From NCBI GenBank assembly GCA_013368315.1, contig JAACJM010000105.1, positions 62,001 to 126,000 on the forward strand: a DNA stretch of 64,000 nucleotides, in the 5' to 3' direction. The DNA comes from Tetrapyrgos nigripes (lineage: Eukaryota > Basidiomycota > Agaricomycetes > Agaricales > Campanellaceae). The notes beneath the pieces are model-generated. The model was given only the letters and a program-made list of their open reading frames with translations, ran no database searches and was not told the origin of the DNA. The translations under genes were made by a program, and so were the position numbers. Positions 22,017-33,376 of the stretch are shown piece after piece (the stretch's first letter is position 1; each line of letters opens with the position of its first letter).

Positions 22017-25000
22017 ATGTCTTTGCTTAAGAAGCTCTTCGGAGGCAAGACTGAGAATCTGAATCAGAGCCTTTTATCGAAGCAGGCAGCTCTCGCTGAG
22101 AATGCGTGTCTTCTCGATGGCTCTGCTATCGTACAGAAGCTCAATACCCATGAAGCCAGTGGATTGAATGAGCTTGATGCGAAAGCCTTGCTACAAGAGT
22201 GCGTCCTGACGAATTTCCCTTCTCTTACCATTGCTGATTTCATGTCCTGATTCTACTTAGATATGGCGAGAATCTCCTCGCCGACACGGGTGGTGTATCT
22301 GCCCTCACTGTCTTCCTCCGTCAAATAGCCAATGCTCTTACTCTCGTGCTTGCCGCTGCCATGGCTCTCTCTTATGGTGTCCAAGATTGGGTGGAAGGAG
22401 CCGTCATCACCGCCGTCATCGTGCTAAACGTCGTAGTCGGTTTCTTCCAGGAATACAAAGCCGAGAAAACGATGGAGTCTTTACGCAGCTTATCCTCGCC
22501 TACTGCCATCGTTGTTCGTAACGGAGAGGCCATCTGTATTCCCGCCAAGCTAGTCGTTCCGGGAGACATTGTCAATGTCAAGATGGGAGACGTGGTTCCT
22601 GCGGATTTGCGAATGTTGTTTGTGTCAAACCTCGAGATTGACGAAGCGTTGTTGACCGGAGAAGCAATCCCGGTTTCCAAAGTCGACGAACCTATAAAAG
22701 CAGACCCAACGCCTTCTGGTGACATACAAGCCATAGGGGTCGGGGACAGGATTAACATGGCCTTTGCGAGTACTGTGGTGACGAGAGGCCGAGGTGCAGG
22801 TGTGGTCGTTGCTACTGGGATGAGTACGCAGATTGGAAGGATAGCTTTGGCAATGGGGAAGAAGGATGCCAGTGACTTGGGAGGGGAACCTGGGACGAAG
22901 CCTGCTGTCTGGGCGAAGATTTCCGGAGTATTCGCTATTTTCCTCGGGTTGAGTTCTGGAACGCCGCTTCAGATTAAGTGAGTCGTCTTGGCCATGTACT
23001 CGTGCATATGCTGATACTTTGTTAGGCTGAACAGACTGGCGTACTTGCTTCTCATTATAGCAATTGTACTTGCCTTAGTCGTCTTCGCAGTAGCGAGGGT
23101 AACCATTTTTCTTGTTTGGATCTACCAGGGCTCTGACACACCTGTTTCTAGTTCAATGTCACGAACGAAGTCGCCCTATATGCCATAGCCCTGGGTATCG
23201 GCGTCATTCCCGAATCCTTGGTCGCAGTATTGACGATTACAATGTCTGTGGGCACACTAAGAATGGCCAAACAGAATGTCATCGTCAGGAAACTCAATGC
23301 TTTGGAAGCTCTTGGAGGTGTCACGTTGGTCTTTCCCTGTACCCTTCCATACCGTTCTCTTATCCTTACGCCTTTTTTCTTTGTGCACCTTCAGAGACAT
23401 CTGTTCTGACAAAACCGGCACATTGACCCAGGGCAAAATGACCGTCCGCAAAGTCTGGATGCCGCCATCAAAAACATCTTCCACCAGGGAGTTAACTGTC
23501 GAGCCTGGCCCTGAGGCTCTAAATCCCGAAGGCAAAGTATACGAGACCATAGACGGCCAGGAGATGGTTGTTGACACAGCTAACATGGATCAAAGGCTGA
23601 CGGAACTCGTGATGGTCGCGTCTATGTGTAATGTCGCTAGGTGTGTTCTAAATTTCCTTTTTATTATGTTCTCTGACGTTCTTGTGCACGTTCCTGTCAC
23701 TACAGCATTGCCAAAAACAAAGATAATCGCTGGACTAGCACTGGAGATTCCACCGAAGTAGCTCTGCAAGTTTTTGCTCACAAGATGGGAATGGGAAAGC
23801 CTTCCCTGGTTACGAATGGCTTGTTTTCACCTACCGAGTCTTCACAATCAAAGGGACTCGGGGCAGGAAATCTTAAAAAGGAGCAATCATCGGACGAGGA
23901 CACAGACGGCGATACACGACCAGATCGATGACAATGACAATGACACACGACGACGTTCTCTTCTCAACTCCCTAAACGCTTTCAGCTCGAAACCGAGTAT
24001 CCTTTCGACTCTTCCCGAAAACGCATGTCGATGGTCTATATTGACGCCGAGAAGCCTGAGCGCCCTTTGGTCTTGCTCAAGGGAGCTGTGGAAAGGGTTT
24101 TTGATGCCAGTGCCGCATATGCTCGTGGTGACTCTAATTCTTTCACTGAGACATGTCAACGGGAAGATACAAACCTCGATATCGCATCTCTTAATGATGA
24201 AGTTCGGACTCAGATTCTTGCTGTCATGGAAGAAATTGCGGCCCAAGGTCTTCGAGTGCTTGCTCTTGCTTCACGCAGGTTGGATATTCCCAACGACAAA
24301 TCAAGTTCTTCTAGCTCCAAGACGAATATTGGTACTTTGATCGAGAAGCTCACGAGAGAGGAAATAGAGAACGATATGGTGTTCCTCGGTCTTGTGGGTA
24401 TATATGACCCGCCTCGGCCGGAAAGTGTCACTGCCGTGAAGGCGTGCAAAGATGCGGGTATTACTGTGCATATGTGAGCATTCACCTCCATGATTGATAT
24501 CTTGCTCGACGGTCTCAAAGTATATACTTAGGTTGACTGGTGACCATGCTACGACCGCCACTGCTATTGCCAGAGAAATTAAGATTGTTGAACCGGATGC
24601 ACCGAATGGTGCTATTATGACTGTGAGTTATCTGCTGTCTTTTCCTTTCTACCTCTCATATTTTCACTAGGCTACTGAGTTCAACAAGCTCACAGACGTT
24701 GAAATCGACGCCCTGCCATCCCTACCTCTCGTCATTGCTCGATGTTCCCCAGAAACCAAAGTTCGTATGATAGAAGCCGGACGGCGTCGAGGTAAATACC
24801 TCGCAATGACTGGTGATGGTGTCAATGACGCTCCAGCGCTATCCCTCGCTCCTGTCGGAATTGCCATGGGTAACGGTTCCGACGCTGCGAAGAACGCATC
24901 CGATCTCGTCTTGACCGACGACAATTTCGACTCGATCAGAGCAGCCATTGCAGAGGGTAGAAGGATGTTTGATAATATCCAGAGATTCCTGTTGCATTTG

Positions 25001-25965
25001 CTTACGGTCAACATTGCTGAGGTTATCTTGTTGGTGATTGGACTCGCGTTTGTGGATGATGGTGGAGAATCTGTTTTCCCGTTGTCGCCTTTGTCGATCT
25101 TGTGGATTAATATGAGTACTTCGGGGTACGTCGTTCATTCTGGAGGAGTTTCCACTTCAAGCTCACTTTTGATTGTAGCGCACCTGCGTTTGGTCTTGGA
25201 TTAGAAAAAGCCGAAGTCAACGTTATGACACGTCCTCCACATAGCATGAAGACGGGCGTTTTCACTTGGCCTGTCGTCATTGATTGCTTTGTGTACGGTA
25301 TTGCAATGGGTGCAGTCTGCCTGCTCAGCGTAGGCCATACCCTCTATACTCTCTCCTCTTTATCATTGACCTTCCATCATCACACAGTTCGTTGCTGTAG
25401 TCTGGGGCCGCTATGACGGATTTCTCGGAAGGGATTGTAACGCGGATGCGAGTGCCGATGTCTGTCGTGTTGTATTCCGTGGACGATCCACTGTCTTTGC
25501 TACCCTTACTTTCTGCATTCTGTACTATGCTTGGGAGCTCAAATCGTTGGATCGTCCGTTGTTCAACTTGACTTCTGGACAACCGTTCTGGGTTGACCTA
25601 TGGTCTAATCCGATGTTATTTTGGTGCGTCTCTTTTTTCCGTCTTCGATGTCCTTCATTTACTCATGGACGTACAGGTCGGTCATCGTCGGTGCCGCCTT
25701 GGTTCCCATCTTCATCTACGTCCCCGGCCTGAACACTGACGTCTTCTATCAGTCTGAAATTGGCTGGGAATGGGGTGTTGTGGCCGGGATGGTTGTCCTT
25801 TTCATAGTCTTTTGCGAGCTGTGGAAGGTATTCGTCAGAAGCAAGAGCTGGTATGTCAATATTGGGAAGGGCCAAGACGATGTTCCTTGGGCTAAATCTC
25901 CGGAGCCCAGAGATCAGGAGCAGAGTCGTGAAAAACCTTTCATCGAGCTCGAGGTGCCGCCCTGA
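22017..25965 (+). CDS. ENA-type (P-IID) cation-transporting P-type ATPase, possibly interrupted
   Basis: A plasma-membrane Na+/K+ efflux ATPase by family. Exons are 22017-22198, 22261-22977, 23026-23098, 23152-23324, 23395-23640, 23706 to a disputed end, about 23987-24473, 24532-24622, 24671-25125, 25179-25329, 25388-25623 and 25677-25965. Visible motifs are TGEAIPV (about residue 193), the phosphorylation loop DICSDKTGTLTQGKM with D387, the hinge TGDGVNDAPAL, the N-domain EYPFDSS block, and hydrophobic helices at both ends. The DICSDKTGTLTQGKM form points to the ENA group. Between VFAHKMGMGKPSL and LETEYPFDSS the frame meets three close TGA codons (about 23928-23942). A 179-bp intron from a weak GTTACG donor near 23808 to CTTTCAG near 23986 would remove them in frame. 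Otherwise the gene is broken. Family is secure; integrity is not. Confidence 0.82.
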
Positions 25966-26243
25966 CAAGAATGAAAGACTGCGAAGTCTGGTGCGACTGC
26001 GGTCTATAAACTCAAGTGAAGGCGAAATATGCTTGTGATTTGCTTGTGATGAAACGAAACAATTAGTGTCATTTTTCTACTCTTTTCTTCTCGAGTTATT
26101 TCTGTACGTGTCGTATTAAGTCTGCAAGGAGCTTTTTGTCAGAATAAATAGTACAAGCCATTGAGCCTAAAGTTAGCTTGAGTCTGCCTAATCCTATAGC
26201 TACATTGAGCCGCTTTCACGTGTGCAAATTTCTACTTGAGACC
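25966..26243. other. Intergenic between ATPase and thioesterase genes
   Basis: 3' flank of the ATPase and short promoter of the thioesterase gene. Nothing else is seen. Confidence 0.5.
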
Positions 26244-27633
26244 ATGCTGCGACCAGTCCTCGTCGTCCTTCTGGCCTCTTTCCTTCCCATATACGCCTTA
26301 TATGCCCCCATTGACAATGCATCTCCCCAAATTGTACCTCAAGTTCCCAAGCCTACGAAAATCCACTCCTCAGATTCAACACCACGACCTCTCGTCATAT
26401 GGCACGGTCTAGGCGACTCTTACAATGCTCCTGGGATGCTGCAGTTCATTGAGATGGTTAAGGAAGCGATTCCTGGGATATTTGTGCACTCTGTGTATCT
26501 GGATGAAGACCAGGATAAGGATAGGCAAGCTGGATTCGTGAGTGTTATGTCTCGGTGTCGTGTGGTTTCATGTTGGCGTTATGCGCATTGCTTGTCGTGT
26601 ATTCGCGGTTCTGCTTCCATTTCTTGGTCTATTGCTTTCCCAACGACGAGACTGACTGAAGTGTCTTCTGAAATTTGAACCATAGTACGGAAATGTCAAT
26701 GACCAAGTCAAACTCGTGTCCGAGCAACTTACTGCTATTCCAGAACTACAGATAGAAGGTGGATTTGATGCTATGGGCTTTTCGCAAGGTTTGCCCCAAG
26801 TTACTTTTTACTCTGTGTTCTTCTCCTAATCTCCATCAACGTCTATCTCTTCAACCAGGTGGTCAATTCCTACGCGCCTACGTCGAACGGTACAATTCGC
26901 CTCCTGTTCACAATCTCCTGACGTTTGGCTCTCAACACATGGGTATATCTGATATACCCCCTTGTCGTCCCTATGACCTGTTGTGCCAAGTTGCCAGACG
27001 CGCTACGAGAGCAGGGGTTTATGGATCTTGGGCTCAAGAGAATTTGGTTCAGGTATATTTCGTGCTTTACCCATCTTCTTGGCAATATTGACCCTCTATA
27101 TTGCTTTTCCTCACACTGCGACTTAGGCTCAATACTATAGAGACCCAAACAACCTCGCAACCTACCTCACAGCAAATCATTTCCTTGCCGACATCAATAA
27201 CGAGCTTATCCCTCTTTCATCAGGCGGTAACGAAACCTACGCCAAAAACCTCGCATCTCTTAACAAGCTAATTCTCATCTTGTTCACCGAAGACAAAACC
27301 GTCGTTCCGAAAGAAAGTTCGTGGTTTGGTAGTGAGGCCGCTGAAGGGGATGAGCTTGCTCCTTCCTATGGACGTCGTCCTGGCTTCAATGAAGGATATA
27401 AAGGATCCCAGGAGCAAATCCAGCTGGTTCCTCCTCAAGCTCGCTCCGAGCCCGTGTTTCAGCTATCCAAACAAATTATACCAATGCATTCTCAACCGCT
27501 CTACATCGAAGATTGGATAGGGCTGCGCACTCTGGACGAGAGGGGAGATGTAGAGCTGCAGACATGCAAAGGCGAGCATATGCAGTTGGATGGATGCTGG
27601 GAGGACTTGGTGGCAAAGTGGGTCGGGAAGTGA
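26244..27633 (+). CDS. PPT1: Palmitoyl-protein thioesterase (PPT1 family)
   Basis: Lysosomal/vacuolar alpha/beta hydrolase that removes palmitate from cysteines of proteins during degradation. Exons are 26244-26537, 26686-26788, 26859-27052 and 27127-27633, giving 365 aa. The N-terminus MLRPVLVVLLASFLPIYA is a signal peptide. The oxyanion region is LVIWHGLGDS, the nucleophile is S131 in MGFSQGGQFLRAY (its Gly codon is split by an intron), the acid is D in FTEDKTVVP, and the base is H in KGEHMQL. QHMGISDIPPC is a hallmark of PPT1. Introns are 148, 70 and 74 bp. All catalytic elements are intact. The start was chosen because it opens the signal peptide. Confidence 0.93.
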
Positions 27634-28333
27634 ACGTGGATTTTTATTCGGTATTTCTTTTGTCCTGTATATTACTCCCCCTTCTGTGTAGAGTACTGTA
27701 TTTTGGTCTAGACTGTAGACAACTATTGCTGCTCTCATAAGCACAGTGACGTCTTGTATACTAACTGGCTAAAATTGGGCTGAAACCCTGGAGCAACATC
27801 GAGAAGCGACTTGAGAAGTCCTGAACAGGAACGGTACACGGTTTCGATAGCATAGACAGCATATTTAACTTTAAACCACTTTACGACTCGTCAATATTAA
27901 TGTTGAACTATAACTCTCAAAACTGATGAAGCTACCCCCAACTAGACCTGCCATCGTGAGGAGGATGAAACGTTTGAAATATATGGTCGCCTGATAAGCC
28001 CCAACGTTCTATGTGATGACTGGTTCTAATAGCTGACGCTTTATAGTCTCAGAATCTAAATTTACGCAGCTATCTGTACCCAGGTAGGACCTGGATTTCA
28101 TTCGTAATGCTTTCCCTGTTTTGCGTTGGTATAAATTTATTACCCCACGGGGCCCATAGTCGCTTGGTCCTGTTTCCTTCAACGTCAACCGTCCATGATG
28201 ATTGTCTGGTATTCTTCGTCAATACTCAGAGACTTTAGCCAATGCAGTTGAATAAACCAACACTCTGGCACGGGTCAGCCAAACCGCAGGTCTGCAGGAC
28301 GAAAAGAACTCACTGCACAACGACTCACACCCC
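27634..28333. other. Intergenic between convergent genes
   Basis: 3' flanks of the thioesterase and DUF6535 copy 2. No gene is seen. Confidence 0.5.
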
Positions 28334-31329
28334 TCAGCTGCCAGTATTCTGAATGATGGTCTGACAACGATTGAGTAAAGCTGGCTCGTAGATAATCATC
28401 CCCCCAAATTTCTGAGACTTCATGTGCAGCTCTACAGCCTCTAGTAGGATCTTCGCGCTTTCAGTATCAGTGATCCATAACCAATCCCTGCTGGCGCTAA
28501 AGACCACAACTTCGTAAAGCACTTTCCAGCGGGGTGGAGTGGAGTGGTTCCATTTTAGGTACGAGGAGACCACCTTACGGGTGCTTTTTGCCCATGCAAG
28601 TTGGCTTTCCGGGTAGCAACGGAGTGTCTGGCGTGAAAAAAACTTTTGAGCGCGAACGTTGAAGGGCATGTATGGAGTTGAATCGGAGTCAACGCAAGCG
28701 TTGATGTAGTTGGAACTGATGACGACGTTCAGCGAGACCATGTAATCATAGAACTCTTGTTTCCATTGCCGATATTGCTCAGCTGACCAAGGAGTCGTGG
28801 GTTGTTCGGGTATAGAATAGTCAACCAAATGCTCTTTTCCGAGTTGCTGTATCGTTTTCATCAAGTGACGGTCTGCAGGAAAGCCTTTGATAACATCCAC
28901 TATGTTCTTTTCCCCGGTAACATCAGGTGCTGCGTATAACCAATGAAGGATATTGTGGCAAAGGATCCACTGCGTATATGCCTTCGTAACACCGTACATA
29001 CGATGGGTGGAATGGTAATGAGGATGTTCTGTGAGAATTTCGTGGACGCGGTGGGCGAAAATTTGCAGACGAGGTGATATGGGTTCTTGGACCGAGGGCG
29101 ACGTCAACGTATTGTAAAGGAACTCGACCCCTCTGATAGAGTCGGAATCATCCTCTGCACCATACTGAAGATCCTGGATGATACATTTCTCGACGACATG
29201 TGAGTCCTTTTCTTGCAATATTGATCTAAAGGCAACCCTAGATATGCAGCCCAGAAAGCGCTCGGCTTTTGCTCTACAGCTTTTGGGGCCTGGTAGTAGA
29301 GAGAGAGCATGGTTTGATGCGAAGAAAAGTCGGAGGCAGCTAACGAAAAGCTTCTGTCCGACAGTGGGCGTGGTATTCGATTGGGGACCAGTTGGCGGCA
29401 AGGCCATAGCCTGAAGAGGAGCGTACGTTTCGACCGCCTCATCCGTGAAAATTTCGACAGAAGTGTCAAAGGAATCCGATGGCATAGCGGAACGTATGAC
29501 ATCTCCTGTCCGGTGTACTTCCAGAGGCATGGTGTTGGTGCGCAAGGCCTGCGTCAAGTACTCCCCCATAATGCATAATTGGGCAGCCTTCCAACGTCCA
29601 GGGGTCTGCAGCCGTGCAACTGTCTCCTGTGCCTGCTTCAGAAGCTCGCCAGAATGATCCAACGTGAGGTCGGATGGACCACTGCCCTCTTTAAGAGCGC
29701 TCCTGAGCTCAGAAAAAGAGTCTTTAAACACTTTAGAGTCCCAATGAATATCATCCATGGAGACTGCATCCAAAATGGTTTTTGCAAGCTGGAATTGCCA
29801 CTGTTTCTCGATGGTTGGAGGAGGATGATGTAAGAGTTTTGCTACCTCGTCAACACAACGCCTGATGCTCTGCAACCTGCTCGTCCGTACGAGGGCTAAA
29901 GCCGAGATCCGATGACTCGTGACTGATGTGGGTTCAACGAGTTTTTTCAACATATCCACCAGTTTCCGGTCAAACCAAAAAACTGGGACACCGGATTCAT
30001 GGATACGGACATCGTTGGTTGACACCAAGTAATAGGCTAGCGACCACAACGCTCGGAAAGAGATTGTCATGCTGCGTTGGAGGTAAGCGGGGTCTGCCGC
30101 TAATGGGGGTTGGGCAATAAAATTGGAAATGCGCGAGATGAGGTTATGTGCTGGATTGGAGGATTGAATGAGGGAATATATGATAGTTGCATTTGTATCA
30201 CGAACACCTCCAGGCTTCAGGGTAACCTCTGGAATGGCCTGTAAGAGAGGAAGAAGCTCAGTGTCGTGGTTCAGCGACTTCATCGTGTACTGTATGCAAA
30301 GGCGATCACGTTCTAACCGAATTCTCCGCCGACTTCTGCACAATCGCGTTGTTAAGGTTTCGGTTAGAAGAAAATCTGTGCTTTCCAGGTATCCTTCGGT
30401 TTGTTGCGTTCCAAAATCGCCAAAGGATGTCAGAAAAAGGCGTGCGGTAAGGGGAGTCGAAGTATACCAATGGAATGATAGATAGGCCAAAATAGACCAT
30501 GATGAAAACTGCCAGAAACCCTGCCATGACGTACATCAGTAATGTGTTCACTGGCTGCAGAAACCCGACGAGGCCAGCGAAGAATAGTAGGAGCGATACA
30601 TGAAGAAGGACGGGGATAACGTCGACAAAGGTATGCATCCCAAACCGACGTAATCCAAGATAGGAATATGCAAGGATCCTGGCAGAAGCAACAGAGGAAG
30701 GTCTCATGTTGACTTTGTGGATGAAGTCTCTTGTCCACTGCTGCACAAATGTCGCGAGCAAGGAGCAAGTAAGTGCCAGAGCGAGACTGAGGAACCAGAA
30801 GACGTTGCACACGAGGGCTGATGGGGTGGATTGGAAAGGAGGAGGCATATTAAATGTCGCGGCGGTTCCATTAGATATAGAGGCCATTCCTTGGGCTATC
30901 TGAGTTAGAACGTCGAGTGTTACGACTTCTGAACTATCCTGAAGCGTCTTATAGCTCTCAATTATGAAAGCAGTGAGACTAGCAGAGTAAAGTGCCGACT
31001 ATCGTTCAAACGTTAGCGAAAGTCAAATTTCAGTGGAAAAGACCAGACGGACGAAAAGTAGCATGCCATCCATGTCCTTCTTCCAGCCTTCAAGTAAACT
31101 CAAGTCATATCGCTTCGCTTCTGAAATGTACACATCCCATAGCTTAGAACAAGCCTCTTCATCGGATTTGCTTGACTGGAACTCTGCATTCGTTGAATAA
31201 CCCCGCACGGAAAACGCGTCATAGTCACTCACCGCTAGTCTGTGTCCACTGGTTCTCCGCATCGACACCACTGGCCGGAGTCCATTGGCCTTTCTCGACG
31301 TCAGCATCTGTCTCAGTTTTGGAAGACAT
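28334..31329 (-). pseudogene. DUF6535 membrane protein, paralogue 2, one frameshift
   Basis: Exon 1 is 31329-31233 (MSSKTETDADVEKGQW), exon 2 is 31183-31053 (SLLEGWKKDMDGMLLF) and exon 3 is 30998-28334. Introns are 49 and 54 bp at the same positions as in paralogue 1. Hydrophobic helices are SALYSASLTAFIIESYK, FWFLSLALALTCSLLATF, DVIPVLLHVSLLLFFAGLVGF and LLMYVMAGFLAVFIMVYFGL. One extra base near 30304-30320 (GTTAGAACGTGAT here against GTTTCTCGTGAT in paralogue 1) breaks the frame after KSAENSV. The exon sum is 3n+1, and removing one base restores an uninterrupted 963-codon frame. Downstream sequence stays well conserved with paralogue 1. Either the gene died recently or the base is an assembly error. 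Confidence 0.85.
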
Positions 31330-31771
31330 GATGGAAATTTGACAAAGATCTGCACCTGTGAGAGACCTATCGCTCAACTTCTAGTTACGTTTCCAGAACA
31401 AGTTTTGATTCAAGTTGTCATTGACAACCGGAAAATTCAAAGACCCGACTTGAAGACCACAGAGAATAGAGAATAATAAGGGGTTAGACGTTTGAGTTGA
31501 GGCCATCACGTGTCACGCAAAAGAGGGGGGGAGGGGGGGGGCTGCCCAACACTAGTACTCATACGGAGGGTAAGTAGAGGGTCTAAATTACATCTACTTG
31601 TCTATCCAAAGCTAATAAGTGATCCACCTACACCATGAACAGATCTCTAAACTAAAGAATAAATTACGAGGGTATCTGCAGGCATCTACCTGCACCATAT
31701 ACTAGACCACCACACCCGAAGATCAAGAGGAAGACGAATCGCAACCCGCAAGTCATGTAAGCTGCGACGTG
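31330..31771. other. Intergenic
   Basis: Upstream region of DUF6535 copy 2 and 3' flank of the MINDY gene. Holds a CACGTG E-box-like hexamer near 31508 and a G-rich run at about 31525-31543. Confidence 0.5.
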
Positions 31772-33203
31772 TTACATGATGATACAGTCCTTCTTATTAG
31801 CCTTCTTGCGATTCTTCTTCTCCTCCAGAACGCGCTGTCTTTCCTCTTCAGCCAACTTTCTCTGTTCCTGTTCTTGCTTGCGCCATTCACGTTCTTGCCA
31901 GGCGCGTTGATTTTCCTCCTCTTGTAGTTGCTGGGCGAGAGCAAGACTAGAAAATGGAATGGACGCGTCAATAATGACCAGACAACATAAAAACTCGCAG
32001 GAAAAAAAACATACTCTACAGGGTCAGAAGCAACAAATTCTCCAGCTTCGAGCTCAGCAGCTCTAAGAGCGTCTTCTGCAGTCTGTCCAGCATAATCACC
32101 TCCTGCCGGACTGGATCTCACAAAAGTAGAATCCACGAAAGTGGACCAGCCACCGTCAATATCCTCTAATCGCTCCCAGACTATCGAAGGCTCGTTTAAG
32201 AAAACATTATCGGTGACGAGGGTATATAACGACGTGTCTTCTTCCGAGTCGCGTTTATATATGACGGAAAGGTGAAGATTACGGTATAAAGCAGCTAAGG
32301 AGCCTGGCTTGACGGTTGTAGCGAGGTTAAAGAGACCGTGATATGTCAGTTGGGATTTGGTGCTGTCGAGGAATTGTCGGACAACAGTCGCTGTGTATGG
32401 AAGGGTATGAGCATGAAGGCATCACTAGGAACAAGGAACGCGCACCATCCTCAATCTTTTGGCGTTCCTCGTCCGAATAGCTGGGTCCCTTGCTTGATCC
32501 GGCCTGCGGGATGTCTGTATCATCTGTCACCAATTGTCCCTTGGCGATATGATCAGCTTCAGCTATGAGAATGGCTGCGTTGTCATAGTCTTCCGTCTTG
32601 GCAAGTACTTGAGCTTCAGCTGTACTAGGCTCGACGAGCCAACCATGCACAAGCTCGATGTCAACTTGCTCAAAAAGCTTGAGCTCCCCGCCTCCTTGTC
32701 CCCCAGGCCGAAAAGACTTTGCTCCGGTGAAAAGTGGGTTGAGGTCCATGCCCTCTAGTCAATGCATTCAGTGACGATACGTGTACTTGAGTGAAGACGC
32801 CGGACATACTTTGCGTAAGAGGCATGATTGAGAGCGCAGCGGAAATATCCACGTCGGGGCAATTTGTGAGAAGGTATTCCGCTACCAGTTGGGAAAGGAA
32901 CTCGTAGGAGACTGTTCTTCGTGTAGGAGGCTGGATTTCGATACTGCCCCTAAGAATTAGGATATTGCCTGGAGTTCTGTTAACCACACGAAGAATCTGA
33001 GCCTAAGCAAGGTAGACGCACATATTGCGATGAAGGAACATGGTCTGAAGAGATATCAGAAGTTATTGTGGCTCTTGAAACGGGCGTACGAACCCGTTGA
33101 AGTTCTGGGTGATGATTTTGAACGCTTTGCGTTGCTCTCCTTCGCCAAACTCGATATTCTTGAGGTACCACACGTCAGCAATGGATTCATGTACGTCTGA
33201 CAT
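31772..33203 (-). CDS. MINDY-family (DUF544) deubiquitinase with C-terminal CaaX box
   Basis: Cysteine protease that trims K48-linked polyubiquitin. Exons are 33203-33094, 33044-33022, 32968-32810, 32754-32446, 32390-32015 and 31946-31772. Every junction keeps phase, giving 383 aa. The catalytic Cys is C39 in TQNFNGPCSFIAICN, preceded by the oxyanion Gln. The catalytic His is H134 in ELVHGWLV. FLSQLVAEYLL and MDLNPLFTG are further MINDY segments. The 23-bp second exon is easily missed by gene finders. After the catalytic domain comes a charged coiled coil (QEQRKLAEEERQRVLEE), then a Lys-rich stretch and the terminal tetrapeptide CIIM, a canonical CaaX box whose final Met favours farnesylation. 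Divergently transcribed from the GT25 gene, 173 bp away. Confidence 0.9.
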
Positions 33204-33376
33204 AGGAATGGAAGGTGATGGATAGGAAGAAAGAGCTGCTGAGCGCCCTGGTTAATTTTGCGCAGTGATGGACCGAGCCATGGACCAAATTGAAAATCAG
33301 CGCCGACTTCTGTTGCCCGCAAAAACTTTGTTCAATGTAAAATGTACTTATCCGCTCTTTTCTTCTCTCCTTCATC
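33204..33376. promoter_or_regulatory. Shared divergent promoter of MINDY and GT25 genes
   Basis: Only 173 bp separate the two opposed start codons, so both core promoters must lie here. No clear TATA box is visible for either gene. Confidence 0.6.
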
